Assembly (NCBI RefSeq): GCF_000003815.2
Contig: NC_049981.1
Span: forward strand, 12,915,304 to 12,979,303
DNA from: Branchiostoma floridae
Taxonomy: Eukaryota; Chordata; Leptocardii; Amphioxiformes; Branchiostomatidae
Direction: 5' to 3'
DNA length: 64,000 nt
Shown: one piece after another, positions 22,195 to 33,114 of the stretch
How the letters are laid out: every line of letters begins with the position of its first letter
Numbering within the stretch: the stretch's first letter is position 1
Position numbers and translations under genes: made by a program
The notes under the pieces: model-generated
Seen by the model: the letters and a program-made list of their open reading frames with translations, nothing else
What the model was told of the DNA's origin: nothing
Databases searched by the model: none

Positions 22195-22999
22195 GTCTCT
22201 TTTCCTGTAGTTAAAAGAAAGGAATACCATGAAAATAGTTAAAATGGTACAGTCACTTCTGAATGTCTTGACCTTTATGGTTTTCATAACGCTTCACGCT
22301 TTTAGATAATCATAATATCTACAACTTGAGAAGTACTCACTGCATTAAAAAAGTGCCTGTACCCCAGAGGCGTCGCAAAAAAAGACACCATTCACAAAAG
22401 AAGCGTTCATTAACGGGTTTCAAATCTTTTGCATCATGAGAAATCCGATGCGCGTGCACCGTGAACATTAAACACGTTACAAAGAATTTAGCACCTTCTA
22501 TAATTTGGTAGATTTAGCACATAAGTTGTGATTGCGATTCAAAGCGTCACGTGGCTAGGGTATAGACAGCTACAGAGCCCATCTAAAGTTGGGATTTGTT
22601 GTCCACGATGGAGGAAAATTGAACACATACTTGATCAGAATTTAGACACTGTCGAGGTGATTTCAAAGTAATGACTGGCAAAAGCTCTTGCCCATATTTC
22701 ACGATGCTACCAATGTGGTTAGTTCATAGACTGATTTCAGTGGATAGATTATACTGCATACTTTGCAGCTGACTAGTAACAGTAACAATTCACGAAGACC
22801 ATAATGTTTGATAAAACGGTAAACTAGTCCAAGAATGACATTCGCCTTTCGTCATGGAAAATAGGATTTCTCAACATCTCTCATTAAGAGCCGGTCGACC
22901 ATGAATTCGAAACAACCTCGACAAATTACAATTTTTAGAGAAAGCATCGGGTAGCAAAACTATGTTTAGAAACGCCCGGACAATATTCTAAAGTCTTAC

Positions 23000-23110
23000 C
23001 GCACAGGTGTGGAGATTTTTACTTGTAGAGAAGTTCAGGCGATCTGGCTGTCTCGCTGGCGTGTGCTGGTCTGGTGTTGGGACAAGTCAATCTCAGGTAC
23101 CCCTTTTATA
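23000..23110 (-). promoter_or_regulatory. Promoter and non-coding first exon of peptide gene B
   Basis: Minus-strand TATAAAAGG (plus 23102-23110) stands about 30 bp upstream of a probable start near 23076. The exon ends at 23000 with donor GTAAGAC, and a 795-bp intron leads to the acceptor before the coding ATG. Confidence 0.6.
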
Positions 23111-23114
23111 CCCT

Positions 23115-24685
23115 CCGCCCCGTGTGAACACGGAAAGGTGCTTCTCATCTAGATGTCATGACCGGAAATCATTCATTCCCGACAACCCACCCCCACTAAT
23201 TAAACTGACATTACCCTCTCATTACTACCTCATTAAGGAAAGCCCACCTACTTAACAAACACATCATCAAACCATGATCGTCAATGGTCACTAAGGAAAA
23301 TATTTGGACTACAGTTCTATTTTTTGACGAAAGCCTGTTTTTGGATTCGATCACTTTTTGAAGACTTCCAGACGCTCCCAAAATACATCGTCCCTATGGC
23401 ATATTGCATCGATATCATTTGTTGATGTTGCATCAAAGACCTGACGGAACGGACGCATAAAATAGTTTTATATCCTGTTGAATACTGAAGACTGGATATC
23501 AGATTAGTTATTTCCCTTTCGTTTCCGTTTTTGGGTTAAATCAATTTTGATGGGCATGTACTATCAAACGATTATCTGTAAACCTGAGTCATATCCTGTG
23601 TATACGCCCATAGCAACATGTGCAACTGTGAATGCCTAAATCTGATACAACATGAACATTAACTTTCTCATTGCTTCCTTCCTTCCCTCCTCCATCCATT
23701 CTTTCATTCTGTTCGGTGTCGACCTCATACCTCCTGTGTTGGTGTTTGTTAGTTAAGAATGAAAACGGTAAATGCATGGAACTTTTCACTCGCACTCACC
23801 TTAGCACGAATAACTTGGTCCAGAGTTACCGAGATACAGAAATGGTCTATTCGCAAATCGAGTAAAAAGCCGTCTATTTCACGATCAAAAAAGTAGACTT
23901 TACACAGCTAAGCGTAATAAATATGCGCATCCTAGCTAGAATAATGGATTCATAGTTAAATGTATAGATATATATTGAGCTTGTAAAATTCAGAACACTT
24001 ATTGTGGTAAATGTATCACCGTTTAATGTTATGCAATAATCAACATTTACAAACCAAAATTCTGACAAACTAAACTTTATGGTGCAAAAAGCTTTTAGTA
24101 TCTTCGATGTCAAACTCCATACAAAAGCTAATCCCCATGGGATTTAATACCTTGCTCTGGAATACTTTAAGATGGTATACTCGAAAACGTATGACGATAG
24201 CTCTGAGAAAAACGTTTCCTTCACATGTACACGCATAAAAAAAAGCAAATACATCTATCTTTTTCAACTTAAGATGGGTGGGTAACTATATATAAACCCC
24301 TCAACTTAGAAAGTTGGTTTCCAAGGAGGCCCACTATACATGTAAACAGAACGAGACGTGTTTACATTCAGTCAAAGTGGAGACACCAGCTGTAAACAAT
24401 ATACAAACATAAAATCCAATGCGTCCAAACAAAATCATTGTCCAGCACTCAAGTCCATAAACGCTCCGAGGTCAATAGAGAGGACGGTTACAAGATATGC
24501 ATCTTTACTGCCCGTAAATCGTTTTTCCCACCACTAGACAGCGGCAGATATGAAAAAAACAGACTCAAGCCCCGAGGAGTTGCCAAAAATGACCATTTAC
24601 TGTAAGCAGTGAATATACTCTTTAACCATCATAACATTATGGGTCAAGTACCCCTCCCTCTTTTTCTTTCTTGTTTCAACATGGT
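23115..24685. other. No recognisable gene
   Basis: Intergenic, A/T-rich, between the peptide gene B promoter and the 3' end of the SDR gene. Short open frames have no domain or splice support. Confidence 0.5.
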
Positions 24686-24689
24686 GTCA

Positions 24690-27600
24690 TCAGTGAGATT
24701 TCTTCAGTGCAGCAGGCACCGGCGGCTTTTTAGCATTGCAGAATAGGGCATCAGCTAAGGAAGTCGGTAACCAAGACAACGGGATAAGCAACAACATGGC
24801 GTCCAAGCCAACCACGTATCGGCTGCGGGGATTGGCTGCACACAGCGCATGCTCCATGGCGTCGATGACTTCGTGGGTTTTCGAAGAGGCGAGCGATTGA
24901 AAGCTGTCAATCAAACCCTCCGACACTGTATTGTGGGCAAAAAAGAACTTTTAAAACTAATGGAAATATTGACAACATTACCACACAAACTAATACTGTA
25001 AATACATATAGCAAGGTATCTCATATATACATCCCAGACTTTGCGGACAAAAACGCGTACCTTGTTCGCGGTACTCGTCACCATATTCGTCCTGCAGTTC
25101 AGCTGGAAGTCGCTTCCAGGCGTTCATGAAAGCCGTTCGGGCTCTGTTTTCATCTCCAAAGCGTGTCTTGTAACCGCCGGGCTCGATCAAGTGCACGGAA
25201 ACACCGAACAACTTGGGTAGAGATCGCCTACAGTGAGCAAAAATAAGGTACATTAGACGTTAACGTTAAACGTTACACATCAATCACCACAATATCACAC
25301 ATAAGACGCCGATATATGTCGCAAATTACACAAAAGGATTGACACCAAAATATTGCACATCAGAAATAACGTGCAATAGACCGAAGAATTGTGTATGGAA
25401 TGCCAACATAGACAGGCAAAAATATTGTACATTAGACACCAAAATTGTTCTTCTTGGCATCCTTCTGTCTCTGGAGACAATGGTGCCATGGTCGGGTCAA
25501 TCTAGCTACAACGTCTGGTGTGAGTGTAGAGACTCCAAAATACCGTACATCAATAAATCAATATCAGCGCAGCATGTGTCGAACCTGAGTGAGTCCGAGA
25601 AGCCTTCAATAGCGAACTTGGAGGTGCAGTACGGCCCCAGTCTGGTGGCGAAGCGGCCCATGCAGCTGGACACGTTCACCAGTCGTCCCCGGCATCTGTA
25701 ATTTTCGGAACAGTTGAGAACAACCCGGTTTTCTACGTCATCAAACTCACAGTAAGTCTTCAATCAGTGATAAGGTTTATCGGGCTGGTGTACTAACCAT
25801 CTGACTGAAGAAACTCTCACTTTTTTCGACAACTCTGACTTTATCTGCGCCGAAGTTTCGGTGACCGCCCAAACACAGTAAGTCTTGTTAATAAAACTAT
25901 TGTTTTCCTGATATTTGGAATTTTGTAACAAAAGTAAATCATCATATATGTAATTTTCTGTTCTACGCATGTATGATGTAAAAAATAAACCATGATGATT
26001 TAACAGATAGAATACATTTGTATGACGTTTAAAGTCCGAGTTTTAGCCCGTCTTCACACTCAGATTTTGTCAGTCCACATAAATTTATTTCAGTGCAAAA
26101 CATAAGAGGTTGTTAAAAAATACCATGGCGACGACTCCTCAATCCATGGAAAAGGTGTCTTCACCAAGATTATGTTTTCGGAAATGTTCGTGTGTTTAAT
26201 TTTGTCTGTCTATTAATACATACAGTCCAGAATGCCTGGGTGTCCTGATACTTTGTATGTTGGTAAGTGTTGATGGGACCTCGCTTAGATTTGGGCTTGT
26301 TATGGTACTGCAGCGAAACTTTCTTTTGTTTTCTAGATGTCTCGTGTTTTGGTTTATTTCTGTATTTGGGTAAATCAGCTCAGTGACTTTGAACTGCTTC
26401 ACAGTGGTACCCGATACCAATTTGCATAGTGACCTGCATAATTTACCTTTGTCAATGTCTCCCAAGTTACACACTTATAGAATCTTTATGATATGTTGAC
26501 CTTGCGTTCCTTAGTGAAGAGCTCTATTTAATTGACGCAGGTTAAAAGACAAAGGAGAAACTTTCAAGGAAAGTTTAAGTTCATGCTTCCTTTTCCTTAA
26601 GATTTATTCATAGAACGTAGAAAAGCAGTACTGGTGCACCGGCTCTTCTGAAAGCCCACACGGTAATAGACAAATGATTTAGCGTTAATACAGACTCATA
26701 TATAGCTAGCAAATAAACATAGGACAGGGCGGTGGGTGGTTGTATAGACACAATCTATACAATTTATATAGAAACACGCTTTGATGCAACATGGTCACCC
26801 TATCAATAGCGCCACCGTGCAAATCAACTAAATATTACATAAATTCTAATGAAAGACACGTCAACCATACCTACATTTAACGTGGTTCTCGAATACGTCA
26901 TCTACAGACACAGTTTTATCTACAAAACAACTAAATGCAACATTTTATTCTAGTGAAATAGCGAAGAAACACAGGGAAATCTGAAATGATGTGTACAGTC
27001 AGTAGAATACCCTGTTATATTGATTGATTCATCGAATCCATTTAAACCGCGAATGAACATACATTGCTCTTTCATTGATCTAGCAAGAGTCACTTACAGT
27101 AGCAGAATACTTGTACCATACACCAATGTTGTAATGTGATTGTAGACAGCCAAAGTGATTATTTTGTATCTTGTTTGCATTCTTATATACAGTGATTTTG
27201 TTTTTCGTACACGTATCTCTGTTTCAGTCAGTAGTGATAGATGCTGACAGAGTTTTTGTCTGTTTCAGTCACTACGATCGTCCCGTCCTTTACCATCGCC
27301 ACGGCTTGCGGTCCCTGTAGATCCGTGGCGATGTGTTTGACAAACGTCCCCGCCTTGTCAAACATCTCCACCCGCTGGTTCAGGCTGTCTGCCACGATGA
27401 TGTTCCCGTCGCTGTCCACACAGACCCCGCATGGACACTGCAGCTGTCCCTCCTCACTCCCCTCTCCTCCGAACCTCAACAACATCTTCCCGTTATCCTG
27501 GAACACGTATATGTAATGCCCGGACCAGTCAGACACGTAGATTTTCCCGTCGTTATCTACAGCGACGTACCACGGGGCTTTCAGTCCGCTCTCCCCGCCT

Positions 27601-30600
27601 AGAGTCCGGATTAGCGTACCGCGCGGCGGCGCGAACAGTTTCACCTCTCCCCCGAATGGCTCGGACACGACGATGAACTTCCTGTGCGCGTGGACGGCAA
27701 TCCCCCGCCAGTACCCGGTGAAGGGCAGGTCTATCTTCGTCAGCGGGCGGCCTTCCATGTCGTACCGTAAGATGAAATCCGACGTCATCCCGTCTGATCC
27801 GACAACCCAGATGTTGTCGTTCGTGTCGACGGCGACATCATGCGGCTCCATCGGTACTGGCTTTCCTTTAGTGGGACTTTGCGGGGATGCTGAGACTAGT
27901 GTTGGCAGCTCTCCGAGACATTCACCGCGCATGCTGAATGCCTGGACCCTGTTGTTGTCCTGGTCTGCCACGTAGATCTCATCCGCTATGACAAAGACGC
28001 CGCTCGGCCCGCTGAACTTGCCGACATCAGAGCCCTCCCCACCGAAAGACAATCCACGTTTGTTCGTGCCCACGCGTCTCGGGATCTCACCACTAAGATG
28101 GCGAATACGACTGTCGTCTTCGTCTTTCGTTTTCTGGTACTCAAGATTGGGAATATTTGCAGAGTTTGAGGTGTTTTCTTCGGTGTATTTCGGAGTGAAC
28201 ACGTCTGAATCTGGGCTGGCAGGTGAATGTGGGTCTTCGTCACTGTAGGTAGATGAGCGCCCTATTTCTTGTGGTCGTGGTACTTCAGCATCGTGGCTCT
28301 CTTCCTTCTGGTCTCTTTCAGTGACAATATTTACATAATCGTGATGTGTCAAATCTGCACTTTGCACGTTCTGCACACCGGATCTAGAACTGACGTCTGC
28401 GTTCACAAGTGGTTTGATATCAGCATCGCTCGCTACCACCGTACTCTTGTGCGAAGACAGGTTTGGTACATCGGTAACTTCTTCCTTGTTGTGAGGCAAT
28501 TTTGTGCCGTCTTGCTCAATCTTTGCCTCTACTACTTGTTCTCTCCGTCTGGGTTCAGAATTGTCGGACTGCTCGGATTCCCTGCTGGATTGTGACATAC
28601 GGGCTATTTCTTTCAAAACCTCATCTTCGATACGTTTCGGGACGACTTCGGGCCAGTCGTGGCTGAGCTTGTCCTGCTGCTGCAGTTCATCAACAGTCCG
28701 CGGGGAGGCGTCAGTGACCATGGGACGACCGTTTCTACGTTCACTGTGTTGCCTGGAGGGGGTTGGTGTTCTCGGCATCACTTGCTCTTCTTGACGCGAG
28801 TTTTGGTAGCGATCAACATTTCTGTTGTCGAAGGATTGATTGTTTGTCTCTTGTAGATTAGCGGAAGTTTCCCTTTGGTCATATTTCACGTCATTTCCGC
28901 TACCACTTGAGGACTTAGGGCGTTTCTTTTTTCCCCTTACTACTCTGTAGAAGCCAGAGCTGTACTCTACATGTGTGCCGTCCTCTGACGACGTTTCTCT
29001 GTACGTCGGTGTCGTCCTGCTAGGCTGTGCCTGCTGTGTGGTAATGGCGTCTACAGGTCCTCCCGCGATAGCGTGATCAACATTGTCACTGTCGCTTGAC
29101 ACTCTGTGTCCCCTGTTCACGTGCTCGGGTTTATAGTGACGGTAGAACCCGTCATCTGGGATGTCGCTACCGCTGGATAGTCTTGGGCTGTGTTCGGGTG
29201 GAGACAACCGCATGTCCGCCTGCCGTGAAGTCTGCTGTTTCCCCGTCGGTATCCCCGGACTCCCTGGCCCCAGGCGTATGTTATTGTCGCGTGCCTGGTC
29301 CGTCTGCGTGACGCCAATGCCTATGGGACTGTGCGGGTGATCAGTAGAGAAGGGACTCTCTCTGTGTGAAGGGATGTGTTCTTGTCCTCTCCTGAACTCT
29401 CTCAGCTCCTGTATTGAGCCTACAATAGGTTCACGTACCCGTGTGTTCTTCGTCAGCCCTGTGTGATGATTAGCCTTTGTCGGGGGGTTGGTTATAGACT
29501 TGCTTGCCCCCAGGCCATTGACATTATACCCGCCTCTGTCAAGGTTTGGGCTCCCGTCTGGAATAGGGGAACTGTAGTCTGCCATTTTGTTACTCCGAAC
29601 AGCACTTGGAGACCTTGGACTTGGTCCTTCGATGAAATCGGGTGATACATTGACATACTCTGGTCTCTGTAGTTGACCCTTAGGTGGATATTGTGACTCT
29701 GGTGTTATCCTGTCGCTTGAGTCAATGCTAGTCTCTAGCAAAGTGCCATTGTTTGGGGACAGGTGGTCTTTTTCTAAGTCATCCGTGTCCTTGTTTGCAG
29801 TAAGTGGTTGCCAGGTTAGATGACCCAGAACACGAGAATAACTCTCTTCTGGCATGAAGACGGGGAGTTGTGCTTGTACGGGAGGATCTGGAAGCGGAGG
29901 GGTTTCTTTACACTTGTCCAGAACTTGTAGAAGAACGTCAGATTCCCTGACCCCTCGCTCCATACCTTTTTCCGCACTGTTGATGGCGCTGTCCAAGTCA
30001 CTGACACGAGACGCTATACTCTTCCTCTGAGCTTCAATAGCTGCTGAATCACGCATGTGATTGTCCTCTACATCAAACAGCAGTGTTGCCCTCTCCTCAG
30101 CCAAACCACGTAAAACATCGTCATATCTTGCGTGGACATCTTCTTCTGTGCGTTTCTTACTCTCATCAAGTATATTCTGCATGTCCTGTAGACGCTGCAA
30201 TGTTGTGTAGTAGTCGTCTAAGGTACGCTTACCTTCCGTGACGAGCTTACGGACTGTGATTTTTCTGCGACGAGACACCCTTTTAAAGGAGACGGCGCTG
30301 TGGCCTTCGTGCATTTCATCAAGGCATTGGAGGCACACCGGCACGTGACAGTGCTGACACACGAGTCGCAGGTCCTCCCAGGGGTGGTGCACACACTTCT
30401 GGGTCCCCTCCCCCCTGATAGTGTCCTCAGAGGGGGTGATCTGTGCATAATCGTTCAGCTTCTTGGTGTGGGACCTGACGCCATTGTTATCGGGAAGTGC
30501 AGACACGCCCTCGGACGGTAACTTGACCCTTTCCCGGCAGACAGGGCACTTGAGCCGCCTCTTCCCGTGCGCGTACTCCCTCAAACACCCCTCACAGAAG

Positions 30601-33106
30601 GCGTGCAGGCACGGCAGGGCGCGGGGCCGCTCCGCTAGCTGCAAACACAACCCGCACTGCGACGACTTCACCTGATCGTATTCCACATAACGCTCCTGCA
30701 GATCGGCCATCTTGTTTACGGAACCCAAGCCACCGACTCACCGAACAGGTTGTGACGTGTGTGAAATATTAATGAGGTGATCTACCTGGTCGGGTGGTTG
30801 TCTTGGGTTCGGCTCATGAATTATTCATACGCCAACAATAGCACGGATTCGCAAACAATGGACCTCCATATCGTACATACGCTAACCCATAGCAAAGACG
30901 TTATATAAACGTCCTTGCCCATAGAGAGAAAACTAAAGTGTGGAACAAACGTAACAATGCAATGACTTTATCTGACATTTGCAGTACATGTACGGCAACA
31001 AACATAGCGTGCGTAGTCCAGTGGTTTGCATGTGACCTATCCACCTGGTCAAAAGTTCAAATCTGGATGGTTGTCACTCACCCGACATACACGCTTCTGG
31101 AAAGGGTTGCAGTTCTCATGTTGGGACGTTATTAAAGCCGTGGTCCACTTTAGGTTACTTGTATCATTTGTACATTTCTGTCATTGCTCCCAAACAAGCC
31201 TGTAGTATTCAAATTGTTTTCAGGTCTTAATTATTTTCAGGTCGTATGTGCGTCTTGCCTGATACCAAGGAGGTGAAAATTATTTAATTGCTAATACTCA
31301 TCATCATCATTTGCTAATACTGACAAATTATATGTCAATGAAATAAAATTAAAAGTCGTAAATGGTAGCTGGTTAAATAAAAATAAAATATGGAACCCTT
31401 CAGCGGACAAGCACTTAATTCTTCAATATTTCATTGCAGGCACTATTGACCCCATTGTGTCAATTTAACTGCTGTTTCCAACAATCGAACGCGTCTGGGT
31501 GACATACCCTTTCTGGACGTAAACAAGGAGGAACAGTAATAAAGCCTGACATAACACAAAAAGAACACAAAAAGGAAAGAAACTAGAGGGCTCAGACCTA
31601 TATCAGTTCTTCCCGCACATAAGAACTATCTTCCACACAAAAATGATGACCATAGCTGATCTAGAACACGAGATATCAAAACCGGAAGTTCTACTGCAGT
31701 ACCATAACAGGCCGGTGTGTGTGGGGGGGAGGGGCATAAAGTCATTGTAAGGTCTAACCAAATCAAGGCCTAGTGTTACCAAACAAAACACACACGCACA
31801 CAGACACGCACGCACACAGACACGCACGCACACACACAGGCACGCACGCACACACACAGGCACACGCAAGCTACGCTTCCTAAAACATGTCATTACATGA
31901 CCCTGGCGAAAATTATAAACGAAAAAAACTACATTTATACCTCTTCAGAAGCGGGAGGAAGGTCAGTGAAACATCCACGGTGCCGATCAGGTTGATGTCC
32001 AAAGCCTGGCGATAGTCGTCTAGCAGACACAACTCTGCTACAGGCATACCTCCTCCAACCACACCCGCGTTATTCACCACTCCCCACAGGCCTGAACACA
32101 AGGGTGACGTGGTTATTGGTGGAATACAAGACGCATGGATACTTGGTCAGGCTGACAACTTCTTTTACATAACTACAGTCAATTTTGTCCTCATCATGCA
32201 TATGGTGTGATGAATTCTGCACTACTAATTGCCGCATGGTTGCGTGGCAGCAATGAAAAGACGGTACCCAATGTGACAGCGTTCATATCCCCCCTGAAAG
32301 ATGGTCTTCACAGACAAACACAATCTAAAGTATATGTATATGTACTAGCATGTGTCTCTGACCCATACCATATACTGTAACTGACCTCTAACATACATGT
32401 ATGTCTATACCAACTTACAGTTATTTACTTTCAATGATTTCAAATCACGGCATAGGGTCCTTGATACGATGTAAAAGAAGAGTAAAAGTTACCTCCTTGT
32501 CCAACAGCAGTTTTCACTATCTGGAAGCAGTTCTGCACACTGTCGTGCTGTGACACGTCCATAATGATGGGCACGGTCCGCTCCGAACAGGCGGCCCGGA
32601 CCGACCCGACGCCGTCCTCGGTCAGGCAGGCCGCGAACACCCGGAACCCGAGCCCGTCCAGCCGCTGGGCCAGCTCGAAGCCGAAACCGGTGTCACATCC
32701 AGTGATGAGAACGGACTTATCTGTTATCTGGGAAAATAAATTTTAAATGGCCACATGTCACCCAATAGTGTTCACAGACAGGCGAACAGGCAAGTAGACA
32801 GAGCGACAGGCATACACACCTTATCTCAAAAAGGAGCTTAGATATCGGCACTCTTTTTTCATTTCTTCAGATTTGAACTTTTAAAAAGAGTTATCCTTAT
32901 TTACTTCATTATTTACTAGAGGTATTTCTCACACATGATGTCACCGCAAATGAGTTGTCAACGATGTACCTTCTAGGGTATCATTCAAAGACCTAGACAA
33001 CAGAAATCCTCACCTTGTCAATCCGTTCCCTTTCCAGGTACCATTTGTAGACGTTGTACACGACTGTTGCGATGATCATCAGTAACAACACCGTGGAAAC
33101 CTCCAT
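24690..33106 (-). CDS. SDR oxidoreductase, retinol/17-beta-hydroxysteroid dehydrogenase type, 330 aa
   Basis: Six exons on the minus strand: 33014-33106, 32493-32727, 31941-32091, 25585-25695, 25061-25227 and 24690-24925. GT-AG borders and phases agree; total 993 nt. Residues 1-25 form a hydrophobic N-terminal anchor ([20 protein letters not shown]), as in membrane-bound retinol dehydrogenases. The NAD(P)-binding motif TGCDTGFG is at 40-47, NNAG at 116-119, the active-site serines NVSS at 167-170, and YCTSK (Tyr182, Lys186) completes the catalytic set; EPGGYKTRF follows. This order and length fit the SDR9C group (RDH, HSD17B6, DHRS9), which oxidise or reduce retinoids and steroids at the ER. 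The exact substrate cannot be read. Intron 3 (25696-31940) contains the whole TRIM-NHL gene on the same strand. Confidence 0.9.
26250..26350 (+). repeat. Fragment of the approximately 150-bp interspersed family
   Basis: TGGTACTGCAGCGAAACTTT followed by CTCGTGTTTTGG matches the copies near 46750 and 47060. Lies in intron 3 of the SDR gene. Confidence 0.4.
27228..30710 (-). CDS. Intronless TRIM-NHL protein, probable E3 ubiquitin ligase, 1160 aa
   Basis: A single uninterrupted frame. The start chosen is the ATG at 30710 (context AAG ATGG, a good Kozak match); the frame extends a few codons further without another ATG. A C3HC4 RING covers residues 19-58 ([17 protein letters not shown]), a B-box type 2 about 106-137 ([21 protein letters not shown]) and a coiled coil about 150-270. 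A long disordered Ser/Arg/Glu-rich linker spans about 300-880. NHL repeats fill about 881-1160 ([41 protein letters not shown]), forming a beta propeller. TRIM-NHL proteins ubiquitinate partners bound through NHL, or bind RNA. No filamin-type Ig domain is visible, unlike TRIM2/3/71. The linker is unusually long. The absence of introns and position inside an SDR intron suggest origin by retroposition. Confidence 0.93.
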   Translation of the reverse strand: MADLQERYVEYDQVKSSQCGLCLQLAERPRALPCLHAFCEGCLREYAHGKRRLKCPVCRERVKLPSEGVSALPDNNGVRSHTKKLNDYAQITPSEDTIRGEGTQKCVHHPWEDLRLVCQHCHVPVCLQCLDEMHEGHSAVSFKRVSRRRKITVRKLVTEGKRTLDDYYTTLQRLQDMQNILDESKKRTEEDVHARYDDVLRGLAEERATLLFDVEDNHMRDSAAIEAQRKSIASRVSDLDSAINSAEKGMERGVRESDVLLQVLDKCKETPPLPDPPVQAQLPVFMPEESYSRVLGHLTWQPLTANKDTDDLEKDHLSPNNGTLLETSIDSSDRITPESQYPPKGQLQRPEYVNVSPDFIEGPSPRSPSAVRSNKMADYSSPIPDGSPNLDRGGYNVNGLGASKSITNPPTKANHHTGLTKNTRVREPIVGSIQELREFRRGQEHIPSHRESPFSTDHPHSPIGIGVTQTDQARDNNIRLGPGSPGIPTGKQQTSRQADMRLSPPEHSPRLSSGSDIPDDGFYRHYKPEHVNRGHRVSSDSDNVDHAIAGGPVDAITTQQAQPSRTTPTYRETSSEDGTHVEYSSGFYRVVRGKKKRPKSSSGSGNDVKYDQRETSANLQETNNQSFDNRNVDRYQNSRQEEQVMPRTPTPSRQHSERRNGRPMVTDASPRTVDELQQQDKLSHDWPEVVPKRIEDEVLKEIARMSQSSRESEQSDNSEPRRREQVVEAKIEQDGTKLPHNKEEVTDVPNLSSHKSTVVASDADIKPLVNADVSSRSGVQNVQSADLTHHDYVNIVTERDQKEESHDAEVPRPQEIGRSSTYSDEDPHSPASPDSDVFTPKYTEENTSNSANIPNLEYQKTKDEDDSRIRHLSGEIPRRVGTNKRGLSFGGEGSDVGKFSGPSGVFVIADEIYVADQDNNRVQAFSMRGECLGELPTLVSASPQSPTKGKPVPMEPHDVAVDTNDNIWVVGSDGMTSDFILRYDMEGRPLTKIDLPFTGYWRGIAVHAHRKFIVVSEPFGGEVKLFAPPRGTLIRTLGGESGLKAPWYVAVDNDGKIYVSDWSGHYIYVFQDNGKMLLRFGGEGSEEGQLQCPCGVCVDSDGNIIVADSLNQRVEMFDKAGTFVKHIATDLQGPQAVAMVKDGTIVVTETDKNSVSIYHY
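30985..31145 (+). mobile_element. tRNA-derived SINE remnant
   Basis: TGCGTAGTCCAGTGGTTTGC as A-box-like head, GTTCAAATCTGG as B-box-like, then GGAAAGGGTTGCAGTTCTC body, in intron 3 of the SDR gene upstream of the TRIM-NHL start. Confidence 0.45.
31590..31770 (-). repeat. Copy of the approximately 150-bp interspersed family
   Basis: ACACGAGATATCAAAACCGG, CTGCAGTACCATAACAGGCC and AAGGTCTAACCAAAT are the reverse complement of blocks seen at 46605-47290. Located in intron 3 of the SDR gene. Confidence 0.45.
31787..31866. repeat. CA/CACG microsatellite
   Basis: Alternating CACACA and CACGCACG blocks, a purine-pyrimidine alternating tract, in SDR intron 3 about 75 bp from exon 3. Confidence 0.9.
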
Positions 33107-33114
33107 CCTTCCTT

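Noticed and set aside
30711-30728. Upstream extension of the TRIM-NHL frame
   Set aside because: It would start at TTG; the first ATG at 30710 has a good context.
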